Positions 31,500 through 38,978 of a stretch of DNA of 64,000 nt are shown one piece after another. The notes beneath the pieces are model-generated. The model was not told the origin of the DNA, did not search any database, and saw only the letters and a list, made by a program, of their open reading frames with translations. This DNA is from Psychromonas sp. psych-6C06 (GTDB taxonomy: Bacteria > Pseudomonadota > Gammaproteobacteria > Enterobacterales > Psychromonadaceae): contig NZ_PIZM01000009.1 of NCBI RefSeq assembly GCF_002835465.1, positions 124,001 through 188,000 on the forward strand, given 5' to 3'. Position numbers and translations under genes: made by a program. Numbering within the stretch: the first letter of the stretch is position 1; each line of letters starts with the position of its first letter.

Positions 31500-33281
31500 A
31501 TGGATTCAATTTTAGACCAAGACTTGCAGTTCATCTTAATCATGGCAGGGGTCGCTTTTGTTGCCTTTTTAACGATTGCGATTATATTTGCCAAACTCTA
31601 TACCCGCGCCACCAAAGAGATTGCCTTTGTAAGAACCGGCATGGGTGGGGAAAAAGTAGTAAAGGATGGCGGGGCTGTTGTTTTACCTGTTATTCACGAA
31701 ACGATCCCTGTGAACATGAATACATTGCGTATTGAAGTGGAAAAAACGCAAAAAGACGCATTGATTACTAAAGATAGAATGCGTGTTGATGTGAAATCTG
31801 ACTTTTACCTGCGTGTTGCACCACACTCAGAAGGGATCTCCATGGCCGCGCAAACCTTAGGGACTCGCACCATGCGTGTTGAGGAGCTTAAGGTACTAAT
31901 GGAATCAAAATTTGTTGATGTATTACGTGCCGTAGCTGCAGAGATGAGCATGATCGAGATGCATGAGCAACGTGCTGAATTTGTACAAAAAGTGCAACAG
32001 AATGTCGCTAATGATCTCGAAAAAAATGGTCTGGAATTAGAGTCGGTATCATTAACCGGTTTTGACCAAACTGAGCTTAAATATTTTAATGAAAACAATG
32101 CGTTCGATGCTGAAGGTCGTGCTCGCCTAACGCAAATTATTGAATTAAAGCGTAAAGAAACCAATGATATTGAACAAGAGAGTCGCATTTTAATTGAGCA
32201 ACGAAACCTCGAAGCTGAAAAATTATCTCTGACCATTAAAAAAGAGACAGAAGAAGCACAACTAGTACAAGAGCAAGCGTTAGAGTTTAAACGCGTTGAA
32301 CAGCAAGCTGCGATTGTCAAGCAACGAGAGCTTCGTTCGCAGGAAGAGCGCCAAGCTGAAATTGCCAAGCAACGTGCGGTTGAAGTTTCAGAAATTGAAA
32401 AATCACGCCATATCGAATCGCAAGAGATTGAAAAAGTTAAAACCTTAGAGCAAGCTAAAATACAACAGCAACGAGATATTGAAGTATCAGAGCAAGATAA
32501 ACGCATTGCCATTGCTGAGAAATCGGAAGAAGAATCAGCTGCTCGCGCTAAAGCTGCCGATGTAGAAAAAGATAAAGTTGAAAAAGAGGAAGCCGTTGTT
32601 ACCGCTAAAGAGATAGCGCAGGCAAACCGTAGTAAAGAGATTGAAGTTATCGATGCACGTAAAGAGGCAGAGCGTGAAGCGGTCAGTATTACGGTACAAG
32701 CAGAAGCGGATAAACAAGCTGCTGAAGATAAAGCTTCTGCGGTATTAATTGAAGCTAAAGCCAATGCAGATGCGAAAAAACTTAAAGCAGAAGCGGATGA
32801 AAAAGTTTACGCAGTTGAAGCGGAAGGTAAGCGTGTTTTATATGAAGCAGAAAATAGCTTGCGTGATGAGCAGATTGAACTGCAAAAATCATTGGCTATC
32901 TTAAACGTGTTACCTGAAGTCGTTGCGAACTCTGTGAAACCATTAGAAAACATTGAAGGTATTAAAATATTGCAGGGTTACGGTTCAGGCTCAGCTGGAG
33001 CAACAGTGAGCACAGGTAGCAATACCAATGCTGGTTTAGCGGAGCAAATTACAGGCGCTGCGTTAAATTATAGAGCACAGGCTCCGATGGTTGATGCGAT
33101 GGTCAGAGAGTTGGGTTTAGTAAATGCTGAAGAGGGGACATTACAAGACCTGTTAACCGGTAATCATAGCTTAGTGACAGATGCCTTAGATATTAAAGAT
33201 ACAGTTACAACTCCTGTTAATAGCTCTGTTAATGGCGCTGTTAATGGCAGCCATACAGAGGCAACTGAACAAAGCGTTTAA
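31500..33281 (+). CDS. yqiK: Flotillin-like SPFH protein
   Basis: 593 residues. One N-terminal membrane helix (about 9-30), an SPFH/band-7 domain to about 210, then a long Glu/Ala/Lys-rich coiled coil (about 210-460) and a low-complexity C-terminus. This is the classic flotillin layout, forming large membrane-associated oligomers. Follows yqiJ by 61 bp. The repetitive coiled coil produces a long antisense open frame that is not a gene. Confidence 0.88.
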   Translation: MDSILDQDLQFILIMAGVAFVAFLTIAIIFAKLYTRATKEIAFVRTGMGGEKVVKDGGAVVLPVIHETIPVNMNTLRIEVEKTQKDALITKDRMRVDVKSDFYLRVAPHSEGISMAAQTLGTRTMRVEELKVLMESKFVDVLRAVAAEMSMIEMHEQRAEFVQKVQQNVANDLEKNGLELESVSLTGFDQTELKYFNENNAFDAEGRARLTQIIELKRKETNDIEQESRILIEQRNLEAEKLSLTIKKETEEAQLVQEQALEFKRVEQQAAIVKQRELRSQEERQAEIAKQRAVEVSEIEKSRHIESQEIEKVKTLEQAKIQQQRDIEVSEQDKRIAIAEKSEEESAARAKAADVEKDKVEKEEAVVTAKEIAQANRSKEIEVIDARKEAEREAVSITVQAEADKQAAEDKASAVLIEAKANADAKKLKAEADEKVYAVEAEGKRVLYEAENSLRDEQIELQKSLAILNVLPEVVANSVKPLENIEGIKILQGYGSGSAGATVSTGSNTNAGLAEQITGAALNYRAQAPMVDAMVRELGLVNAEEGTLQDLLTGNHSLVTDALDIKDTVTTPVNSSVNGAVNGSHTEATEQSV

Positions 33282-33303
33282 TAATAAAATAGATGAATAG
33301 ATT

Positions 33304-33332
33304 AAATCGGCTTCTTAGTGAACCGATTTTTT
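33304..33332 (+). terminator. Terminator after yqiK
   Basis: AAATCGG/CCGATTT with an internal TTC/GAA extension, followed by a T-run. Confidence 0.75.
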
Positions 33333-33446
33333 ATTTATCGCCAGTGTTTGCAGTGAAAATATAATGCTTGAGTTGGGTAAAGTGTTTTGCAAACAAAGGA
33401 ACAACGATCACAACTTGCTAACAAATAATCACCACGGAAGGTAATT

Positions 33447-34520
33447 ATGAAACAAAGAATACAACATATCGAAATCGCGAAAGGCATTGCGATTATTGCT
33501 GTGGTACTCGGTCATAGTTGGATCACCCTGCACAATAAAGGCGAGTTATTTAATGTCCTTTTCTCAGTGCACATGCCACTTTTCTTTTTAGTATCAGGGG
33601 TTTTTCTTCATAATAGAGGCAGTTTCAAAGCCTTTTTTATTAATAAATTTGATCGCATTATGAAACCCTATTTTATCACTTTGTGCCTCGTTGCCCTTTA
33701 TACATGGTGGTTTAAAGGGGCTTCTTTAGGGAATATGCTTATTGGGATATTTTTTGCCAGTGGCGATTCGATAGGTGCGACGGGTCTTTGGTACTGGATT
33801 GCGCTATGGTTTTTACCTGCGCTATTTATTGTCTCATTACTCTCTTTTTTGATTAACCGCTATATCAAGTTAGAAGATAGCTCAGCATTGACTAAAATCA
33901 CTTTTTTACTGCTGTTGGGTTTTTTTGCCAGTCATGATTTGAACGCCTTCTGGAATATCAAGGCCTCACTATTTTCTGAGCCGATTATTGTTTATGGGCG
34001 ACATTTTAATATGCCTGGTTTGCCTTGGTGTATCGATTTAGCACTTATATCGAGTGTATTTTATCTTGCTGGGTATTGGTTTAGAGATCTCTTTTTGTCT
34101 CGCCAATTTAAGTTGATAGCCACAATGGGGGCACTGGCAATTTTTATCGCCTTTCATCTGTTATGGAATCATACCGTAGATCTAAATTTAAGATTTTATG
34201 GCAGTTTTTTACCAACCACAATACAAGCCTTTAGTGGTATCTATGTGGTTATTCAGTTAAGTCTATTAATTGAACGCATTACTCCATTGAGCAAGCTGTT
34301 AAATATAATTGGCCAAAATTCGTTATACATTTTACTGTTCCATTCAGTCATTCTTAACACATTGCAAAATGAATTAAATTGGCAACCCTTAGTCGAGTCT
34401 ATTTTCGCCGTCATCATTGCGATCATCGTGCCTGTCATTATCGCAGTGGCGATCAAAAACACGATTTACTTAAAATATTGTTATTTACCATTTCCGAAAA
34501 GAAATAAGCCGGCTATTTAA
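33447..34520 (+). CDS. Acyltransferase-3 family membrane protein
   Basis: 357 residues with about ten membrane helices. The N-terminus HIEIAKGIAIIAVVLGHSW carries the conserved Arg/His-type catalytic region (LGHS) of the family that O-acetylates surface sugars, lipids or peptidoglycan. RBS GGAAGG. It stands alone, so the acceptor cannot be deduced from context. Confidence 0.8.
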   Translation: MKQRIQHIEIAKGIAIIAVVLGHSWITLHNKGELFNVLFSVHMPLFFLVSGVFLHNRGSFKAFFINKFDRIMKPYFITLCLVALYTWWFKGASLGNMLIGIFFASGDSIGATGLWYWIALWFLPALFIVSLLSFLINRYIKLEDSSALTKITFLLLLGFFASHDLNAFWNIKASLFSEPIIVYGRHFNMPGLPWCIDLALISSVFYLAGYWFRDLFLSRQFKLIATMGALAIFIAFHLLWNHTVDLNLRFYGSFLPTTIQAFSGIYVVIQLSLLIERITPLSKLLNIIGQNSLYILLFHSVILNTLQNELNWQPLVESIFAVIIAIIVPVIIAVAIKNTIYLKYCYLPFPKRNKPAI

Positions 34521-34554
34521 TAGGGCTTTTGAAATCAAGCGTATATTAATAGAT

Positions 34555-34576
34555 ATGCTGTTACTGATAACAGCAT
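34555..34576. other. Perfect 9-bp hairpin
   Basis: ATGCTGTTA/TAACAGCAT with a CTGA tetraloop in the 170-bp gap after the acyltransferase. No T-run; it may still end or protect that transcript. Confidence 0.4.
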
Positions 34577-34690
34577 AATGCAGAGCTAAATCTGGCGAGG
34601 AAATTCAACCTTAATAACAGAGTGCAGTGTATCTATGGGTAGTCTACAATGCAGACTTTATGCATCTTTTGCTATTAGATAAGGGGACTC

Positions 34691-35311
34691 ATGGAAAGCT
34701 CATTACTGTTATTGTTTCTTGTTACCTTCTTTGCTGTATCGGTAACCCCCGGCTTATGCATGACCCTTTCATTAACACTGGGTATGACGATTGGTATTAA
34801 ACGTAGTTTGTGGATGATCGTCGGTGAGCTAATCGGTGTTGGCTTAGTTGCCCTCGCCGCACTTCTGGGGGTAGCAACACTATTGCTAACCTATCCGAGT
34901 CTGTTTGTTGCATTAAAATATGGTGGTGGTGCTTATCTTTGTTATCTTGGTGTTCAGATGTGGCGTAGCAAAGGTAAAATGGCAATTGATTTAGGTAATG
35001 AGACACAACAAAATGTCTCTGCGTTAAGCTTGGCAGTACAAGGTTTTGTGACTGCGATTGCTAACCCTAAGGGATGGGTTTTTATGATCTCTTTATTGCC
35101 TCCTTTCATTAATACTCAACAACCATTATTACCTCAGGCCAGCGTGTTAATTGCCATCATTCTCGTTTTAGAACTGATCTGTTTGTTGCTCTATGCCAGT
35201 GGCGGGCGCGCGTTACGTCGGTTACTTGAGAAAAAAAATAACGTACAACTGATGAATCGTATAGCAGGAACGATGATGCTTGGTGTCGCGTTATGGTTAG
35301 TGGTGGGGTAG
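34691..35311 (+). CDS. LysE/RhtB-family amino-acid exporter
   Basis: 206 residues, about six membrane helices. The N-terminal SVTPGLCMTLSLTLGMTIG is the family signature. It likely exports a neutral or basic amino acid; the substrate cannot be read from sequence. Convergent with miaE, with a hairpin between the two stops. Confidence 0.85.
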   Translation: MESSLLLLFLVTFFAVSVTPGLCMTLSLTLGMTIGIKRSLWMIVGELIGVGLVALAALLGVATLLLTYPSLFVALKYGGGAYLCYLGVQMWRSKGKMAIDLGNETQQNVSALSLAVQGFVTAIANPKGWVFMISLLPPFINTQQPLLPQASVLIAIILVLELICLLLYASGGRALRRLLEKKNNVQLMNRIAGTMMLGVALWLVVG

Positions 35312-35354
35312 TCGCGCAGCTTAAATTACTGTTTGATTTGTTGCAGGTTGGCTA

Positions 35355-35379
35355 AAGGGAATGACGCCAACATTCCCTT
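35355..35379. terminator. Perfect hairpin between convergent genes
   Basis: AAGGGAATG and CATTCCCTT form a 9-bp perfect stem between the exporter and miaE stops. No long T-run on either side, so termination strength is uncertain. Confidence 0.5.
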
Positions 35380-35382
35380 GAA

Positions 35383-36156
35383 TTAAAGCATCTTTGGCAC
35401 ACCGCTATGAAATTTAAAATCTTCATCTTCGCTAAGAATAAGTTGTGCTTCTGCTTGTCCAAAAAAGGTAATCCGCTCACTAATATCTTTGTTACTTTTA
35501 CCATTGTTAGCCACTTGCTCTGCTAATGTCAGGTAATCCTGATAATGTCGAGCTTCAGAGCGCAATAACGACAGGTAAAACTTATTCAGTTGCTGGTCAA
35601 GAAAGGGTGCTATTTTTGCAAAGCGTTCACAGGAGCGTGCTTCGATATAGGCACCACAAATTAACTTATCGATGAGTGTATTCGGCTCAAATGTGCTGAC
35701 ATGTGATAACAACGCTTTGGCATAACGGCTAGAGTCGATAAAACCAAATTGAATCTCGCGCTGTTCAATGATTTCAACGACTTGATAAAAATGGTGCAGC
35801 TCTTCTTTAATCAATAACACCATCTTATCAACTAACTCTTGAGCATAGGGGCTACCTTGCTTGATCTCGATATTTTTAGATAAGCCATTGGCGTTTGCAA
35901 GGCTTTGTAAGTTGCCTTGTTTACGAAAAACATAGTCTTTATAGGGCTGCAACCAATCCATCAATGCTTTGCCAGTTTCTTTATCAACTGCGTAACGACG
36001 AATTAGTAGCATGGCCGTTTGAGCAGCTTTTAACTCGCAAATCATATGATCCACAAGTAGCGCGTTTAGGTTTTCTGGCTGCTTCGCTTTTTGCACCCAA
36101 GCATCGGGTGTTTCGCAGTGTAAAAATTGCTGAATGGGGGCAAGTAACGTTTGCAC
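35383..36156 (-). CDS. miaE: tRNA 2-methylthio-N6-isopentenyladenosine hydroxylase
   Basis: 257 residues. A ferritin-like diiron protein with metal ligands in CELKAAQ, EELHHFY, EARSCERF and SEARHYQDY. It hydroxylates ms2i6A37 of tRNA using O2. The start is GTG (VQTLLAPIQQFLHC), which aligns with E. coli-type MiaE (LLAPVLEFLHC). GAAGAG serves as RBS. Confidence 0.93.
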   Translation of the reverse strand: MQTLLAPIQQFLHCETPDAWVQKAKQPENLNALLVDHMICELKAAQTAMLLIRRYAVDKETGKALMDWLQPYKDYVFRKQGNLQSLANANGLSKNIEIKQGSPYAQELVDKMVLLIKEELHHFYQVVEIIEQREIQFGFIDSSRYAKALLSHVSTFEPNTLIDKLICGAYIEARSCERFAKIAPFLDQQLNKFYLSLLRSEARHYQDYLTLAEQVANNGKSNKDISERITFFGQAEAQLILSEDEDFKFHSGVPKML

Positions 36157-36237
36157 AATAGGCTCTTCATCGTCGAATTTGGGTCGTTATTATAACAACT
36201 TCATGGGCATAAGGGGTAAGCAAATTGGCAATTTAAG

Positions 36238-37098
36238 CTATAACCAATCTGTTAAGGAAATACCTAAGCCAATGGTATTAGTATAATGGTCATACTCAAT
36301 CATGCTATTTCCGTAACCACTAAACACTTTGAAATAGCCTCTTACTCTATCGTGAATTGGAAAGCTCCACGCTGCTTCTACCGCGCCTTTACTAAAACCA
36401 CTTTCAAGATTATTTCTGCTCATCAAGGAAAAAGTATTTTGATTGTATTTATAAATGAGTCGTATTTTACCATGGCCATAATAGTCAGTTAAATCAGGGT
36501 TATTATCTGAACTCGCTGCTTCTGAAAAACGATACCAAGGATTAATGGAAACTGCTAAGTTATTATTTTCAATTATAAAGTAGCTGTTAAGTCGGTTCCA
36601 GCTTCGTGAAAGGGGTTCACTACGTCCATTTGATTGATGAGTAAAACCAATGGAAGCCATTTTGAATGTCCAGCCAAGCCCTAATGATGCATCTTGCTGC
36701 CAAGTAGCAAAAATTTCTGGTTCATAATTTGTTTCTCGAAATGGTGAGGACTTTTCAGTGTTATAGGCTTGCCAGATTGAGAGTTGTGTATAAGCAAAAT
36801 TTAGCGAGAGTGGTAAATCTGCAATGTTAGTCCAAACGGGAATTTTGAAGCTAATTTGAAACTGCATCTCGATAGGCTCAAACTCATTTTCTCCATCAGC
36901 GCCGAGGGGGTAACTACTGTTACTACTTATTTTATCATTAAAAACAAAAGGTAGTATGTAGGTGGGCTGATAAGGAATAATTGCAAACTTGTTATCTTTT
37001 ATCGCTTTTTCCTTTTTTAGGCGTTGATCAATGACGCTCTCTGCAGCAAAAGTTGTAAAACTCATCATAAAAACAGCCAGAGATAGTAGTAAACGCAT
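36238..37098 (-). CDS. pldA: Outer-membrane phospholipase A1
   Basis: 286 residues. The signal peptide MRLLLSLAVFMMSFTTFAAE precedes a 12-stranded barrel. The active site is intact: HQSNGR carries the catalytic His and Ser, and SWNRLNSYFIIENN the Asn of the Ser-His-Asn triad. Ca2+-dependent dimers degrade misplaced phospholipid in the outer leaflet. The first 18 codons and RBS are duplicated at 38827-38902, so the region directly upstream may no longer be the native promoter. Confidence 0.93.
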   Translation of the reverse strand: MRLLLSLAVFMMSFTTFAAESVIDQRLKKEKAIKDNKFAIIPYQPTYILPFVFNDKISSNSSYPLGADGENEFEPIEMQFQISFKIPVWTNIADLPLSLNFAYTQLSIWQAYNTEKSSPFRETNYEPEIFATWQQDASLGLGWTFKMASIGFTHQSNGRSEPLSRSWNRLNSYFIIENNNLAVSINPWYRFSEAASSDNNPDLTDYYGHGKIRLIYKYNQNTFSLMSRNNLESGFSKGAVEAAWSFPIHDRVRGYFKVFSGYGNSMIEYDHYTNTIGLGISLTDWL

Positions 37099-37119
37099 TT
37101 ATAGTTCCTTTATAAACAG
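37044..37119. repeat. 76-bp direct repeat, copy A (pldA 5' end)
   Basis: Covers the first 18 codons of pldA plus 21 bp upstream. Identical to 38827-38902 except for one C/T difference, in the same orientation, 1783 bp apart. The two copies bracket the accessory module. Confidence 0.95.
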
Positions 37120-37215
37120 CTTAGATTGCAAATAGCAGGTGCATAACTTGGATCACTAGAAAAGAGCACAGTTGAATATATGTTAATCGCCTTTTATTCG
37201 ACAAAAGACGCAGCA

Positions 37216-37400
37216 ATCAAAACCTATAAATAACTGACTTATCAACTAAGATGCCAGATTTACGCCTTAAAGAACATAGGCATGAAGCAAAATACAATCG
37301 CAAAGCAATTAAAAGTTAGCCAGTTGGCTATGAGAAGCGAGCTTTCTCTGGATATAGGCAAATGAGGTTGCCACACCAAGTAGACTGATTGCTTTAAGAG
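37216..37400 (+). pseudogene. Decayed N-terminus of an IS30-family transposase
   Basis: Read in one frame the DNA gives IKTYK, stop, then LTYQLRCQIYALKNIGMKQ and NTIAKQLKVSQLAMRSEL, then after a further stop GCHTK. This follows the start of IS30-type transposases (an LTYEQRYQIYAL block and a helix-turn-helix). A CAA-to-TAA change and a lost ATG disable it, and nothing of the catalytic DDE region is visible downstream. Identification rests on recalled family consensus. Confidence 0.6.
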
Positions 37401-37444
37401 AGTTAAAAATTTAAACGGTGAAGATCAGTGTATCTAGCAAGAAA

Positions 37445-37470
37445 CTGTCAGCCCGAGTTAAGGCTGACAG
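37445..37470 (-). terminator. Terminator after the immunity-like gene
   Basis: Perfect 9-bp stem CTGTCAGCC/GGCTGACAG, 20 bp past the stop, followed on this strand by TTTCTTGC. Confidence 0.65.
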
Positions 37471-37489
37471 CTTTATGACTGTTTTATTA

Positions 37490-38479
37490 TTAGGCTAAGC
37501 CAATACCTTGTAAGCTAAACTCGGGTGGGTTTTCAAATAACACTTCCTCGCGACTAGGAAATTCGCCTTTAATTAACCAGCTTGGAATATAAGGCGATTC
37601 AAAATCAGGGGTTTCACCCGTACGTTGGTAATGCAGTGCTAATATTCCGGTTAACCAGTGCATTAACATCGCTTCGTTAGCGAATAAGTCAATCGACTCG
37701 GCCCCTTTCGGGTCACCCGGCTGCGGGGCAAAGTCTGCGTAATATTCGTAGCTTGCTTGTATTGCCGATTCACAGGCTCGGGTTAAACTGGTTGGTTGTA
37801 AGCCCCAACAACTGGTTATGACGCTTAATAACGGATAATGTAAATAATGCACAGAAATTTCCGCTTGTAAACTGAGCTGCTTCTCAATCACCCCTCGCCC
37901 TGCAAATTGCATCGCCCCTGCTAAGCACTGTTTTTTCTGCTCTTCACTCACCTGCTCGGCAAAAAACGCTTTAAACACATGAAAGAAAGCTTTATCCATC
38001 TCTGGAATGCCTCTTCCTGCGGTATGATCTAAAAACTCAGCTGGGTAAGCTTGTAGCTCATCAACCACAAAGGGCTCTTTACATAAGGTGGCAGCCACGG
38101 CAGCATGCATCCAAACTCCATCGGGGGAAAACCGCCCGCGTTCAACCGGTTGTGGTTGCAGTACCAGCACCTGCTGCGCTAATTCGACGGGCACTGTGGT
38201 CTCTGGATTGAGGTGCATGCGAAAATGCATGCGCCCAAAATCACAGACATGGTATAACAACCACATGCAATGTGCCTTTGGCCAGTCCAACATCACCGCA
38301 TCAGTAAAATACCCCCAATAATCAGAGAGTAAGTGCGGCGCAGCATGTTGGATTTTCTCTTCTGTGAATAAGCTACTCAGTTGACTATTATCAGCCGAGA
38401 TATTCTTCAATAAGTACTGACTTCGTGAGTGTTTCTCACTTAACCAGAAGCCTTTATTATGATGCTGTTTAATATCCAT
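37490..38479 (-). CDS. Accessory protein, possibly an Imm49-like immunity protein
   Basis: 329 residues, mostly helical, no signal peptide and no membrane helix. Features seen: Trp-rich N-terminal part (DYWGYFTDAVMLDWPKAHCM), a WMHAAVAATLCKEP segment, and a C-terminal IPSWLIKGEFP. The helical repeats and ending recall the Imm49 family of polymorphic-toxin immunity proteins; I cannot confirm it. The start ATG has AAAGG upstream and overlaps the stop of a preceding open fragment. It is the only intact gene inside the segment bounded by the 76-bp repeats, which marks it as acquired. Confidence 0.45.
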   Translation of the reverse strand: MDIKQHHNKGFWLSEKHSRSQYLLKNISADNSQLSSLFTEEKIQHAAPHLLSDYWGYFTDAVMLDWPKAHCMWLLYHVCDFGRMHFRMHLNPETTVPVELAQQVLVLQPQPVERGRFSPDGVWMHAAVAATLCKEPFVVDELQAYPAEFLDHTAGRGIPEMDKAFFHVFKAFFAEQVSEEQKKQCLAGAMQFAGRGVIEKQLSLQAEISVHYLHYPLLSVITSCWGLQPTSLTRACESAIQASYEYYADFAPQPGDPKGAESIDLFANEAMLMHWLTGILALHYQRTGETPDFESPYIPSWLIKGEFPSREEVLFENPPEFSLQGIGLA

Positions 38480-38624
38480 TTAAATTACCTTTACCCTGTT
38501 GATAGTCTCGGATGGAAGTTGTCCCTAAGGTTCCGTCGTTTTTAATCTCTTGTATTACCATCTTATAATCAATGAGGTTATTTTTCTTAGCGTATCTTAA
38601 CGCATGATAATAAAGGGGAAGATG
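38469..38624 (-). pseudogene. Orphan C-terminal tail of a lost protein (toxin tail?)
   Basis: An open stretch of 51 codons with no start codon at its head, reading HLPLYYHALRYAKKNNL, then DYKMVIQEIKNDGTLG and ending YQQGKGNLNGY before TAA. The stop lies 11 bp inside the following gene. The composition is that of real protein. The arrangement, tail of one gene running into an immunity-like gene, is what displaced toxin-immunity cassettes look like. No family recognised. Confidence 0.4.
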
Positions 38625-38815
38625 CTAGCTAGAAAGGTACAGAAATACAACTACCCGATAGTGTGCTCTTCGCTATTTTTCAGCTTAATTGTACGCTGAG
38701 TCAGACAGTTAACGAAATAACCAATTCTTCAATTTTGTGTAAGCTAAATGCAATTCAGGTCAGGTCTTTCATTATACATTTAGAATGAAAAAAGTTTCAT
38801 TTAGGGGCGGAACAA

Positions 38816-38881
38816 TCAGCTCCGTCCAGCAAAAGTTGCAAAACTCATCATAAAAACAGCCAGAGATAGTAGTAAACGCAT
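38816..38881 (-). pseudogene. Truncated pldA leader (21 codons)
   Basis: The duplicated pldA RBS, ATG and signal-peptide codons give MRLLLSLAVFMMSFATFA, then GRS and a stop, because sequence beyond the repeat is unrelated. It would produce only a signal peptide. One Thr-to-Ala change separates it from the intact gene. Confidence 0.85.
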
Positions 38882-38902
38882 TTATAGTTCCTTTATAAAC
38901 AG
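38827..38902. repeat. 76-bp direct repeat, copy B
   Basis: Second copy of the pldA 5' end (75 of 76 identical), 77 bp upstream of recG. The junction at 38902/38903 is probably the original pldA upstream region. Confidence 0.95.
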
Positions 38903-38978
38903 TGTAAAGTAGTCGAGTGATGAAGTTGTTAGGTAGATTGCCTGTATTAGATACGCAAGCCCAGAATCAGGATCAATA

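Noticed and set aside
31805-32764. 319-codon open frame antisense to the flotillin gene
   Set aside because: Very rich in Ser/Ala/Cys/Arg, no recognisable domain; it is the mirror of the repetitive Glu/Ala/Lys coiled-coil codons.
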